DNA from: Xestospongia bergquistia | Lineage: Eukaryota > Porifera > Demospongiae > Haplosclerida > Petrosiidae | Direction: 5' to 3' | DNA: 64,000 bases | Assembly (NCBI GenBank): GCA_963965975.1 | Contig: OZ014420.1 | Location: 2,072,001-2,136,000, forward strand | Part shown: positions 12,532-23,296 of the stretch, piece after piece | How positions within the stretch are numbered: position 1 is the stretch's first letter | Layout of the letters: each line of letters begins with the position of its first letter | The notes under the pieces: generated by a model | What the model was told of the DNA's origin: nothing | The model's input: only the letters and a program-made list of their open reading frames with translations | The model's database searches: none | Program-made: the position numbers and the translations under genes

Positions 12532-13919
12532 ATGTCACTATTTACTTCATTAAATAACTTTCAAGTTCTTGTGGTGATTATCACTTTGAGTAGTGTATCA
12601 GTCAGTTTTACTACACCTTCCTATGACTTTGAGCATGGAATGGAGTGGACATCATGGAAAGGTGAAAATAAGAAAATATACAGGAGTTTTGATGAAGAGA
12701 AGAAGCGATATTCAATATGGCTTGACAATAAAAAATATATTGAAGAGCATAATAATAAAAATGCAAGCAAGCTTGGTTTTACACTAAAAATGAATCAGTT
12801 TGGTGATTTAGTAAGAGCATGACACTCTACAGCATTTAATTTCTCATATTTTTCACAGACATTGGAAGAGTATTCTATTATTTATACATGTCACCTTATT
12901 AGTAACACACAAAGTAACAGTACACTAAAAGGAGAACAATATCAGCCATCACAAGACTCTGATCTACCTACCTCACTTGACTGGAGAAAAAAGAAAGTGG
13001 TCACAGTTGTCAAGGCTCAGGTATGCCATAATTTATCTAATAGCTGTAATAGTTTTTGTTAGGGAGAATATAGGTGTCATTCCTGCTATGCTTTTTCTGC
13101 TGTTGGTGCTTTGGAGAGCCATCATGCCATCAGTAGTGGATCTAAAGTCAGACTAAGTGAACAAAATGTCATAGACTGCTCTAGTGAGTACATAACTGAT
13201 ATCTTATGTTATTGAGTATCTTCTTTGTTAGAGGATTATGGTAATTCAGGATGTAAAGGTGGTAATTATAGGAAAACTTTTGAATATATTATTAAAAATG
13301 GTGGTATTGATTTACAATCATATTATCCATACAAAGCAAAGGTAACTTAAATTAAGAACAACATTATATTATAATTGTTCTATGCTCTAGAAAAACTATT
13401 GTAAATTCAGTTCAGACAAAATTGGAGCAACTATGAAGAATTTTGCACATATTGAAACTGGATCAGAGAGTGCATTATTGAATGCTGTAGCTATGAAGGG
13501 ACCTGTAGTTGTGTCTATTGACCATAGACATAAATCATTTCAGGTGGGAATAAATTGTTCTTGAAATCATTTTACTGATTAAGTGATCTAATTATAGAGA
13601 CATTGCTAATAAGTACTTATGAAATACTCTTCCATATTTTGTAGTTTTATGGTGGAGGCATTTACAGTGAATCTAACTGTTACACAAACTACTACCTCTT
13701 AACACATGAAATGTTGGTTGTTGGTTATGGTACTCATCAGAGCAAAGATTACTGGATTATTAAGAATAGGTACTATACATATTTTAGCACATAACAATTA
13801 ACAATTTATTCTTACATTACAGCTATGGCAATAGTTGGGGACGATGGGGCTATATGTTAATGATAAGAGGACAAAATAGTTGTGGCATAGCTTTAGATGC
13901 TGCATTTCCTATTTTGTGA
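12532..13919 (+). CDS. Cathepsin-L-like cysteine protease with atypical active site
   Basis: Seven exons (12532-12810, 12859-13020, 13063-13183, 13232-13341, 13391-13543, 13645-13769, 13823-13919) give 348 residues. An N-terminal hydrophobic signal peptide (about residues 8-27) is followed by an I29-type propeptide (ERFNIN-like helix, then LKMNQFGDL). The mature domain begins near LPTSLDWR. The catalytic triad is present: Cys in SCYAFS, His in LLTHEMLVVGYG, Asn in IIKNSYGNSWGRWGY. Other C1A landmarks are DCS-DYGNSGCKGG, YYPYKAK and NSCGIALDAAFP. Two features are odd. The near-invariant Trp after the catalytic Cys and the Trp after the catalytic Asn are both Tyr. Also, two extra residues separate the oxyanion-hole Gln (KAQG) from the C-x-S-C segment. 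The fold should be secreted or lysosomal; activity is likely but altered. Length is normal for the family. Confidence 0.85.
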
Positions 13920-14237
13920 ATATAGTATGACATCATACAATGTGTATTTCTAATTTATGCTCACTTTACTTTGTCCTATAGTATTATGTAACATTATATA
14001 ACTAGTCTGTGAATATTATTAGCTGTTATAGGTCTATCCCAATACAAACCTATAAAAACAACAAAATTCATCTTTTATTACCATATCAGTTATCAAACTA
14101 TGCAATGATTATAGATGTGTAATTCATAACCACAACAAAGAGAACAAATAAATAAAGCATACTAATTATTACCACAGCTATTAAAGAGATTGTTGGCTGT
14201 CTTCACTTAAGAAGCTGTTATTTACAACTCACACGTT
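13920..14237. other. Intergenic, cathepsin to gene A
   Basis: This is a short AT-rich spacer between two genes on the same strand. It has an AATAAA-like sequence near 14149 and no coding evidence. Confidence 0.55.
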
Positions 14238-15981
14238 ATGTCTGATCAAGGTCTTGCTTTAGTCACTGCCTTCCCTCCAGCTCCTCCTACTCCTTATCCC
14301 ACTGCAGCCCCCAAAACAGATGCCTCTTCTCCAGTCACGTTTCCAAATGTCTTAGCTGGAACAAAAAATATCAAAAGAAGAGCTGTCCATTCAGCACACA
14401 CACCTAGTTCTGTAGATCAAGGCAGATGTGATAAGAATGAACCATTTGACTTACCACGTCGTAAAAGAGTACAATCAGCAGTAGAGCACAGACAAGTAGT
14501 CAGTCTTTCATCAAACAATACACCATATGGCAGTAAAGTATGGGGACAAACAAGTTATAGCATGGACTATCCTAAAAAGAAACCAATACCTCTGCCTAAA
14601 GTCCGACCTTCATCAGCTACAAGAATGCACAACCCACAACCATCAAAGGTTCTCATTGTTGCAATGAACATTGTTATATTTTGTTAATTAATAGATGTTC
14701 TTGCAATGGAGGATTCCAACTAGAATCCATCCTCACAATCGAGCAGTAGCACCTAGTCCTGATATATTGAAGGATATAGAAGAAGGATTTTATGCTGATT
14801 ACTCCAGCAATGAAAGATGTAAGAATCTATTAAATTGTGTATAATATTGTCTTACTTCATCAATATTATATAATAGCTGGTGAAGTAAAATATGAAATTC
14901 CTATTACAAATGTGGCTAAAATACCATTTCCAGGCACCAAAAGTGAGTTACATTATGTTATGATAGCTGTTCATATAGTATTCTCTTTCTCTCTCAGAGA
15001 GTACTGGTTTGCAATTGACTGGAAAGAGTATGGCTCTAGCTACAAGAGGAAGTAGTGTAAGCAGTCTAATAACTACTCAATATAAACAAGGAAATAGAGA
15101 AAAAGTATGTATATAATACTAATACATGTAATGTTTGTCACTTGTTATTTAGGTATTTAAGAAAGCATTAAAGCCTTCAAGTTATGCTGCACTACAAGAC
15201 TGGATCCAAACTGCCACTGATAAAGGTTTGAACACTTTTAATAATTTGATTAATCTAATATCTCTTTTCAGAAAAAGAAGTGCTTCAGAAAATGCTTGAG
15301 GCAGCTCATATAGAAAAGAGTCAAATTAAAAAGGTTACTTTTAAATTAATATTGCAATTATGACGAGCATTATTTTTGCTAGATACTTTCAGAAGTGTTT
15401 AGCTCAGAATCAAAGCGTCACATTCAAGAATGGCTTCACACAGCAAGTGAAGAAGGTAGTCTTAATATATACACAACAATCAACTTTGTTGAATTATTAT
15501 AGAACTCAAAATAGCTTTGTCTGTTCTTAATAATTTGGCAATAAGATCTCAAAAATTTAAAGGGTATCCAACATCTTATAGTCATCGTCATTCTAAGCAT
15601 TGTAAAGCTCATTCTCATACCTGGCCAAGGGAAAAATCCATCTCACCAAGCAAGGTAGAGTTAGGAATCCAGGGAGTGTCTGCTCTGAGATCACGACCTC
15701 ATTCAGCTGAGAAGTGTTCCCATTGCAATGACTCTGATGTTGGGTCAATATACAAGATTATACAAAAGTATTTTAACACAGAAAAAATATATGATGATGT
15801 TTATCTTATCTATAATAGCAAAGGAAAATCTAAGGTATGGAAACCTGAGCCAGGTCTTTGGCATCATCGAGTGAAGCCACCACAAGAATCTAAACTACTA
15901 AATATTGGTTCAGTTTTCAATCAGCCTCAGAAAGCAAGAGGACAACATTTTGCTCTACATCCTGAATGGCCAATTGCATAA
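14238..15981 (+). CDS. Gene A: HPEW-tail protein with tryptophan helical repeats, function unknown
   Basis: I do not recognise this family by name. Eight exons in phase (14238-14648, 14695-14818, 14877-14942, 14998-15104, 15153-15225, 15272-15333, 15383-15455, 15503-15981) give 464 residues. The N-terminal third is basic, Pro/Ser-rich and low complexity. Two copies of a short predicted helical unit follow: LQDWIQTATDKEKEVLQKML and IQEWLHTASEEELKIALSVL. Each begins in a 73-nt exon and runs on into the next. The C-terminus has WHHRVKPP and the tail HFALHPEWP. Genes B and C, the next two genes downstream, share the 73-nt exon module, its phase and the HPEW tail, so the three arose by local duplication. 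Stop and AATAAA nearly overlap at 15979-15990. No enzyme motif, signal peptide or membrane segment is seen. A structural, possibly ciliary, role is a guess from the nearby RIIAD1 only. Confidence 0.8.
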
Positions 15982-16379
15982 ATAAATAAATTAATAGCAT
16001 CACATAAACAATAGTGGTTGACGGCCCTTCTGGCACACACCAAATTATATCAACACAATGTCTTTGTACATTTTAATGTTTTAATTTGTATTGTTTATTA
16101 AATGATATTGTTAGTAGTTTATATAATGTAGTTTTAAGGAAATTCAATAGTTTAAAACACACAAAGCAAAAAATATCAGTAACATATAATGTTTGTTTAG
16201 TTAAAATTCTAAATGCAAATATGCCTTTGATAAAGTAAAAACTCAATGTCCATAATAAAAGCTGTAATGTGTGTCTTTTCATAAACAAAACAGCTATAGT
16301 TTAATTTAATATATAAGTGTATATGTATGTATATATGTACATTTACAATATGTGCATTATATTATGTGTAATATGCTGT
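15982..16379. other. Intergenic between convergent genes A and B
   Basis: This AT-rich 3' region is shared by two convergent genes. A short open frame on the minus strand near 16073-16288 has no supporting features and is taken as chance. Confidence 0.6.
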
Positions 16380-17972
16380 TTAATGAACAGCATCAGCATT
16401 AAATGTTGACTGTTGGTAATCTGGCCATTCAGGATGAATGGTATAATGAGATGCTCCAGCATTAGCCTTGGTAAATAGAGACCCTCTATGATAGATCCTA
16501 GGTGGAGGATCACGGACAGGTAAATGATGCCAGAGAGATTTTGGCCAAGGCTTTCCTCCAACAGTGGGTGTTGTCAGCCTTTGATCAACAAGACTACATG
16601 ATAGAGTACATTGGTTTGAATGAGTGCTTTAAATTTGTACCTTGGATTTTCTGGAGGAAGAGGAAGAGTAGAACGTGAAGGTGGTCTCATGTTAGGTTCA
16701 GACAGAGATCGTTGTCTATGACCAGATCTACTTCCAAGAGAACTGAAAAGACGAACAGCAACATCTCTCTCTAATGAACAACATTTGAGTTCACTTGTAG
16801 AAAGCTATTACATACCTCTGTCATCAGCTTTTGACATCCAATCATTTACAACTTTAGCAGCTCCTGGTTTCATTACTTGACTAATGGTCTAATATAGTGA
16901 AGGTAATTTAATGGATCATCTCTTCTAATGTCTACCTGCTTCATTTGTCCTTCTTCAGCATCTCTAAGCATTTTTAAGACAGCTTGTTGTTCTGTTGAAT
17001 TGCAGAAAATGTACATGTAGCTACATTTGTAAGTATATTACCATCTGGTGTAGCTGTTTGAAGCCATTGAGATAAAGCACCTTGACTGCTTCCTTTAACT
17101 GTTCGAGCCAATACCTATAAGAACAAAATAATATTTAATCTATCATTTACACATTTTCTCACATCTGCTCCAACATGGCGAACTTTAGGTTTTGATGGTG
17201 TGGGCCCCATCATTAACTGAGGATCTACAATAGCATGTTTATAATTGTCATTAAACAATTCCATTTTATATACCCCTGTAGTCTTCTCTCTGAGACAATC
17301 TAGAGGGGATACGATCGCCTCCTCCAAATTGTTGCCGTTGTAATTGTTGTAGTTGTTGTTGCTGTCTCATTTCTCTAAGATATGCTCCATATTCCATACT
17401 TGATGGTTGTGGAGGAGGCATTCTATAATGACCATATACAGCATCAAAGTCATCAAATTCTAAAGTAGGCAGTGTTTATATGAAGTATATAATTGATTAC
17501 ATAATCCTACCACTCTCATCGTCTCTTATTGGACCTCCCATAGCACTTCCTGGTCGTATTTGCATACCTATTTCACGTGAAGGTACCCTCCATACCATAA
17601 ATTGCTATAAATAACAAAGACATAATTTATATTTAATGTGACACTAAGTGTACTCACTTGAGTTGGGTGTGGATTATTTCTTCTTGTTGGAGATGTAGGT
17701 CGTGGCTCTACAGGTGATATATATGTTCCTTCAAAGTCCTTGTTGTAAATAGTACGGTATCTTTCCTTTTTATCCCCTGAAGATGGACGAGGAAAGACCT
17801 TCTTAGACGATTGATTTTTCTCTCGATTTGTCAATGCAGATTTGACACGTTTTTCTCTCTCTTTTACACCTAATTGATGACTTTGCTTGGGCTTCTCTGG
17901 TTCTGGAGGCGTTAGTCTGGCAACAGCAGACTTGGTTCTTCTGTCTCTACTTTGTGGTCTACTAGAAGACAT
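16380..17972 (-). CDS. Gene B: HPEW-tail paralogue with Gln-rich linker
   Basis: Nine exons on the minus strand keep phase: 17658-17972, 17511-17604, 17274-17459, 17163-17224, 17042-17114, 16936-16991, 16816-16888, 16641-16770 and 16380-16578. They encode 395 residues. Starting at the in-frame ATG at 17987 would add five residues. The first exon is basic and Ser/Pro-rich, with NNPHPTQ aligning to the end of gene A's first exon (MHNPQPSK). A Gln-rich stretch (RQQQQLQQLQRQQ) lies in exon 3. Two 73-nt exons start the helical repeats: LSQWLQTATPDEQQAVLKML and VVNDWMSKADDRERDVAVRL. The tail reads KSLWHHLPV, then HYTIHPEWPDYQQ. It is convergent with gene A and divergent from gene C. The function is not recognised. 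Confidence 0.8.
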
Positions 17973-18306
17973 AGCCAGAAAATGCACAAGAAGAAAGTTA
18001 CTTTGTGAGGTTAGCTCTACAAAGCATAGATTTTGTTGTCAAGGGCGTCAGCAACACTAGTATACGTGTAATGAATCTCAGTTGTCACCATGAATCTCTT
18101 TCTGAATGGAAAAGCATGCTCAACTGAGCAATCAAATTGCAGACAGCCTAGCAATGATTATTTCTATCGCCCTTGGTGACGTTGAGTTCAATAGATCACA
18201 CTGAATTCTTAAGAACTGACCTTACTAGAGAGGTGCCAACGTTTTAGAACTCAATATAGAAAGTGTTAATTGTTGAAAATCAAAATTTGAGCATCTCTCC
18301 TTATAA
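17973..18306. promoter_or_regulatory. Bidirectional promoter between genes B and C
   Basis: The divergent starts are 334 bp apart. The region holds an inverted pair, CAAGGGCG at 18040-18047 and CGCCCTTG at 18168-18175. A second inverted pair follows, TTGAGTTC near 18183 and GAACTCAA near 18246. The part from 18178 rightward is copied at about 30547 in front of the gene C pseudogene. The binding factor is unknown. Confidence 0.45.
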
Positions 18307-20752
18307 ATGTCTATAGTGACGGAAAAAACATCCAAGGAGGCATCCAGTGATGCATCAGCTAACTATCCACCTGGAGGAGTTCCTAGAACCCCATTGGAGT
18401 TCAGACTTGGACCTCATCCTAAAAAAGTGAGTTGCTGTTTGAGCCCCACCCTAAAGCCACACAAATTTGCAAATGGCATTTAGGACTATCTTATTTGGAA
18501 GACACCTCCTTCTCGTCAATTGAGTCAACAAAAAAGACAGGAGTTTGAATTAGATGTAACAGAAAGGTTTTATGATGATTATCTAGGAGCTAGAAATAGT
18601 GAGGTTATAAATTTTAAAAACACATGTAATAATACTATGATATTTTTATAGCTGGTGATTCTTGTAATGAGGTCTTAACAGGTGTTCATAAGTTAGGATT
18701 TAATCCAGATCTGTATCGAACAAATGCACTACAAGGAATGGCTTATGATCCTTCAGGTAATATAGTCAGATATACTGACATTTCATATAGCTTTCTATGT
18801 ACAGGTCCATTACCAAAAACAGTTGATTTTCAGCAGATGATAAGAACAGAAACTGTCCGAGATAGAGAGAGGTTAAGAACCCAAGTGAGACAAAGGAGAC
18901 TCTCTGACTCCATGGTAAGATTTTTCACAAACAATTACTGTATTTCTTTAAATGTCTGGCTCAGTGTTTTAACTTATGTTGGCATTTTATTTAATAAGTA
19001 CCCTTAGCCAGTGATACATACAAAATGTCAAATGTTCTTCTTTTCTGTCAGCATTTAGCTTACACAGCAGTCATTTTCTATTTAAAGTGTAAATGTCTTT
19101 CATAATTTAAAACCTTTTATGATGGAAAAGAACTGATAACAGTAGTCCTTGTATTCAGACATTGACTCACTCAATGGAAGAAAGGGCATCTAGTGACTTG
19201 AACCACTTTTTGGCTTTACAATCAAGATGCACAAAATCTATAATGTCATTAGCCACACATTTTATTATCAATAAATTTTAGAAAAATGATAGAACATTAA
19301 GAATAAAGTCTAGTTATTCGAACATAGTCTTTAATGCTATCATAAGCATAAGGTAGTAACTACATCTTTCATAATCTGTAGCAATCATTTCGACTGAGAT
19401 CTACCATTTTGCTTGTGAATGATGTATCATGATATCATAATGTCAAGAAATAGGACTAAAGTCACCAGACATCCTTTCTCACATTGTGCACAAAACAATG
19501 GCCACAAATTCATTAAAAGTTTGACACACCCCTGAAACATGATATGATGAGAGATGGTTGCTTTGAGCATGTGATTATAACTATCTTAGGTGATGTGAAT
19601 TCTCGAGTTTCAAGACTTCTCATCACCAAAATATCACAGAGCTAGACCACCATTACTGACCAAAGATTAAATCTGACTAGACCATCACTGTTTCATATGT
19701 ACCTTAAGTAACATAACATTTCATTGACATCAATAAGTACTAATTATATTTAGGGGTTAAATCTTGATCTACCACAGACTAATAACTATATAACTATACA
19801 CTATATGTGTATGTTAGTTTTAAATGGTTAATAATCTCTTATATTTGAAAATAATGGTATTATATTTCTACTATTTTCTTTAGTTGTTACAGCAGCCCCA
19901 TATTGAGTATGGTCAGTATGGACCAAAGGTAACACACCTTGAACCACTTACACTCCCACAACTACCCCAAGGTCAGGTTATATAAATCGTTTTAATATTA
20001 CAATAGATATTGTTATTACAGGCCCCCAATATTCTCACAGACCACAGTCAGCAATGCAAAAAGTATTTCAGTAATACAATTTTGTAATAGAATCTACATT
20101 ATAAATCTAGACAATTGAAGAAGGATTAAACCCCGAGTATGTACCAGAAGTAGAAAAATGGTTGGCAAGTGCCAGTAAAAAAGGTATTTAACTTTTTGTA
20201 CAAACATACTAATATGTGTATCTTCTAGATCATGATGCAGCCACTAAGTTTTTGAGAACCATTAGTTCTCAAGGACAGAGACCAGATCCAGCAACTAAAG
20301 CTTCCACTCATTCTACTCGTGTAAGATCTGCTGTCATGACACCAAGTAAACAACAACGCCATGAAAGAGAAATGGCTGAGACCTACAAGTTATTAGAGAG
20401 GTATAAATAAAACAATAATAAAACCACTTTATAAGGAGACCAATTAATACAATCCCCTCTCAAAAGAAGACCCCTTACAATCATTATACATTAATTGCCC
20501 AATGGGTAATACCCCAAGTTATTATTGGTTAATTGGTCCTTTAGGTCATCTATGGGACTTCCTCATCCTATGCTTTATGCTGGACCTGGACCAAAAAAGT
20601 TAGGCCCTAGTGCTGGAGGTGGGGGAAGGAAATTGAGACGTTCTCACTCTGATGTGTCCACACGTGGGTCTATGTTCACAACAACAAGATATCGACCAGC
20701 TCATTTTACTATCCATCCTGAGTGGGCATCTGAAGCTCAAAACAAACACTAA
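18307..20752 (+). CDS. Gene C: HPEW-tail paralogue with one helical repeat
   Basis: Nine exons (18307-18426, 18484-18598, 18652-18756, 18805-18914, 19884-19971, 20022-20062, 20111-20183, 20229-20400, 20545-20752) give 343 residues, all in phase. The exon structure parallels gene A: an early exon junction around a Gly after RNT or ERS, and one 73-nt exon at 20111-20183 encoding VPEVEKWLASASKK, continuing HDAATKFLRTISS. The tail HFTIHPEWASEAQNKH matches genes A and B. Only one helical repeat is evident, against two in A and B. Intron 4 (18915-19883) is 969 bp while the others are about 40-145 bp. A broken copy of this gene is present at 30547-32277 and a shorter intron/exon fragment at 25301-25804. 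The function is unknown. Confidence 0.78.
18915..19883 (+). other. Expanded intron 4 of gene C
   Basis: This intron is far larger than its neighbours. It contains a stretch (about 19020-19260) that is also kept in the pseudogene copy at 31330-31570, where part of it is open for 71 codons. I cannot identify its origin. The right half (from about 19474) is the piece reused at 25301. Confidence 0.6.
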
Positions 20753-21106
20753 TTATAACAAGGAAGAATACACATTATTAATATTGTCTATTTTGAATGT
20801 GTTTTAATTAATTATTGTTTCTAGAAATTGTTTATCTTTGGAAACTCCCTTAACTTCCTTATATGTATTGCTATGATAAGAAATCCTAGATAGAGTGACC
20901 ACAACTTCTTCCAACAACATAGAGATAGCTCATTCCCAGATGTTATATATTATGATAGTTCTAGTTCATAAGTCATTCCCAGGTAGTGTGTGTTCAGTAC
21001 GTTAGTGACTTGTTGAGTGACTCATAGTTTGTGTCCTACTTTCTTTATTGGTAAGTCACGTAAATTAATAGCAATATCAAGTTGCTGTTTTAATACAGCT
21101 CAGGTG
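20753..21106 (+). promoter_or_regulatory. TRIM-NHL copy 1 promoter and 5' UTR intron
   Basis: The sequence from about 20818 to the start codon is closely conserved before all three TRIM copies. It includes two direct CATTCCCAG sites (20931 and 20974) and a small UTR intron with GTAAGT at 21051 and acceptor AG at about 21098. The upstream in-frame ATG at 21017 lies before this intron, so the start at 21107 is preferred. Confidence 0.6.
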
Positions 21107-23296
21107 ATGGCAACTAATATCAAGACAGAACCAATTTCTCTTAACTGTGAGCTCTGTTCAGAGATGTTTACTGACCCTCTTATGTTACCATGTCTTCATT
21201 CTTTTTGTAAGAAATGTCTAATAAAAGTTGCTGATGAACAGGGAGCTTCAGATAACCATCTTAAATGTCCAACATGTGATACAAATGTATCCATTCCCAG
21301 TGAAGGGATAACAGCTTTTCCTCAAAATCTTTGGTTAGGGCATCAAGTTAATGTGCAAGAATATATGAAGAAAATGGATAGTAAGAATAGCATTCCATGT
21401 GATCGTTGCGTTAAGCGTGCAAATGGTTCTGCTGTAGCCTTTTGTTGTCAATGTTGCTTCTTTTTATGTTCTTCGTGTAAAGAAGATCACCAATGGTGGC
21501 GTGAAACAGTCAAACATGAGTTGGTAGAGATTGGAGAGAAGAAGTCAAACCAAGAAGCCAATGAGATACCACATATTGATCGCAAGCCAATGTTTTGTGC
21601 TCTTCATAAAGATGAAAAGTTGAAGTTTTTTTGTAATGATTGTGAGGTGTTAAGTTGTCGTGATTGCATTCTTATTAAGCATAAAGATCACAATATTGGG
21701 CATTATGATAGGGTAGCAGAGAGTGGTAAAGAGGAGCTGAAGGAGTGCCTTTTGAAATGTGTAGAAGTGACAACTTCAGTTGATGATGCTATTACTGAAG
21801 GAGAAGAAATGCTTCAACGTATTCAATTACATAAGAAAGAAGTAGATAAAGAAATCAATCAAGCTTTTTCTTCTCTTCAAGCTGCTTTGGAGACACGTTG
21901 TAAAGCTTTACTTGCTAAGTCAGACCAAATAGCTATTAGTAAAAGTACAGCAATTAATATACAACTAGAGACATTTCAAAAGCTCAAGACAACAATATCT
22001 CATGCTACTAATATTGCAATGACTGCAATAGAGACGCACCAGTCAGGAGAGCTTTTGAGCACAAAAAAGTTACTTAAAGATCAACTCATTCAATGTGTAA
22101 ATGAGGTGCAGAAAATGTCATTTGCATTAACAGATGATGAAAAATCGTTCACATATCTTGATACTAACTCCATGGGTAAACAAATCAGTGAGTTTGGAGA
22201 TGTATCTGTAGTTGAGGCATCATTTTGTTTAATAGAAACAGGTGTAGCTGTTCATTTGGCAACTGTGGGTAAGGAGCGAAAGTTTAAGATATCAATTCTA
22301 AATAGTACTGGGGGAAAAATCACTGGTGATGTTCCTTTTTATGTCTTACTTGTCAAAGTAGATGGAGACAAACAAGAAGAAAAGGTTATCATCACTAATG
22401 ATAACAGTGGCTACACTACAATTTCTTGTACTCCTCAAACTGTAGGAGAATATGAGCTTAGTCTAAAGATACAAGGTGACCACTTTCAGTTTAGTCCTTA
22501 TCGAATGTGGGTAAAACAACCAAAGAACTATTCTTCACTTAGTAATCAGCGTAATTTTAATGTAGGTTCCTATACTTATGGAGTTGCTGTTCATCCTAAT
22601 GGTGAGGTTTATGCCACTGGAAGTGGTGGTTATGTTCATGTTTTTGATACCAATGGAACACAAACACGAACAATAGGTTCTCCAGGCAATAATGATGGTC
22701 AATTTAGTAGTCCCTTTGGTTTAGTTCTACTTGGAGATGTTTTATATGTTACCGATAACAGTCTTAACAGAGTTCAGAAGTTTTTGGCTACTACTGGTGA
22801 ATATCTAGGAAAGTTTGATGGTCAGTTCAGTAGTCCCTGGGGAATCACTCATGATGGTAAAGGTCAGATTCTGGTAGCTGATCACAATAACAGGCGAGTT
22901 CAAATATTCAAGGCAGATGGTTCATTTGTACAATCCATAGATTGTAATGGACAAAACCCATCTGATGTAGCTGTTGATAATGACAGTAATATTCATGTTA
23001 CTTACTATTCCCAACATATTGTACAAGTCTTTACACCAGATGGTTCACCTCTTTGTACTTATAATAATCCAAATGGCAATTTCCAGCATCCATGTGGTAT
23101 CGCTATTGACGATGAGGGAAATCGGTTCATTACTACTCAGTCTCAGTACCGCTATTATTACCTGCATGTGCTAAATGCTGCAGGAAATGAAATCAATGTT
23201 TTGTCTGGTTTTAATCAACCCTATGGAGTAGCACTGGATACTGAGGGCTGTATCTATGTTGCTGCCTATGGTAATTATCGTATTATGAAGTACTAG
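21107..23296 (+). CDS. TRIM-NHL copy 1: RING, two B-boxes, coiled coil, filamin repeat, NHL propeller (intact)
   Basis: This single-exon frame encodes 729 residues with the complete TRIM2/3/71-type architecture. The C3HC4 RING is at residues 14-57 (C14, C17, C29, H31, C34, C37, C54, C57), the hallmark of an E3 ubiquitin ligase. B-box 1 is at about 98-145 (IPCDRCVKRANG, FCCQCC) and B-box 2 at about 160-205 (FCALHKDEKLKFFCNDCEV). A helical coiled-coil region runs to about 330. A filamin-type immunoglobulin repeat lies at about 375-475 (VGEYELSLKIQGDHFQFSPY). NHL repeats form a likely six-bladed propeller to the end (GVAVHPNGEVYATG, FGLVLLGDVLYVTD, PWGITHDGKGQILVADHNNR). NHL propellers of this class bind RNA or protein partners. 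The substrate is unknown. It is the only copy of the three without frame damage, and the likely source gene of the cluster. Confidence 0.9.
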   Translation: MATNIKTEPISLNCELCSEMFTDPLMLPCLHSFCKKCLIKVADEQGASDNHLKCPTCDTNVSIPSEGITAFPQNLWLGHQVNVQEYMKKMDSKNSIPCDRCVKRANGSAVAFCCQCCFFLCSSCKEDHQWWRETVKHELVEIGEKKSNQEANEIPHIDRKPMFCALHKDEKLKFFCNDCEVLSCRDCILIKHKDHNIGHYDRVAESGKEELKECLLKCVEVTTSVDDAITEGEEMLQRIQLHKKEVDKEINQAFSSLQAALETRCKALLAKSDQIAISKSTAINIQLETFQKLKTTISHATNIAMTAIETHQSGELLSTKKLLKDQLIQCVNEVQKMSFALTDDEKSFTYLDTNSMGKQISEFGDVSVVEASFCLIETGVAVHLATVGKERKFKISILNSTGGKITGDVPFYVLLVKVDGDKQEEKVIITNDNSGYTTISCTPQTVGEYELSLKIQGDHFQFSPYRMWVKQPKNYSSLSNQRNFNVGSYTYGVAVHPNGEVYATGSGGYVHVFDTNGTQTRTIGSPGNNDGQFSSPFGLVLLGDVLYVTDNSLNRVQKFLATTGEYLGKFDGQFSSPWGITHDGKGQILVADHNNRRVQIFKADGSFVQSIDCNGQNPSDVAVDNDSNIHVTYYSQHIVQVFTPDGSPLCTYNNPNGNFQHPCGIAIDDEGNRFITTQSQYRYYYLHVLNAAGNEINVLSGFNQPYGVALDTEGCIYVAAYGNYRIMKY

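Noticed and set aside
18037-18057. RFX X-box that would mark a ciliary promoter
   Set aside because: Half-site-like bases are present but the spacing does not fit the X-box consensus, so I do not claim it.
21017-21106. N-terminal extension of TRIM-NHL copy 1 from the ATG at 21017
   Set aside because: It spans a conserved GTAAGT/AG intron in the 5' UTR and is not open in copies 2 and 3; the RING begins soon after 21107 in all copies.
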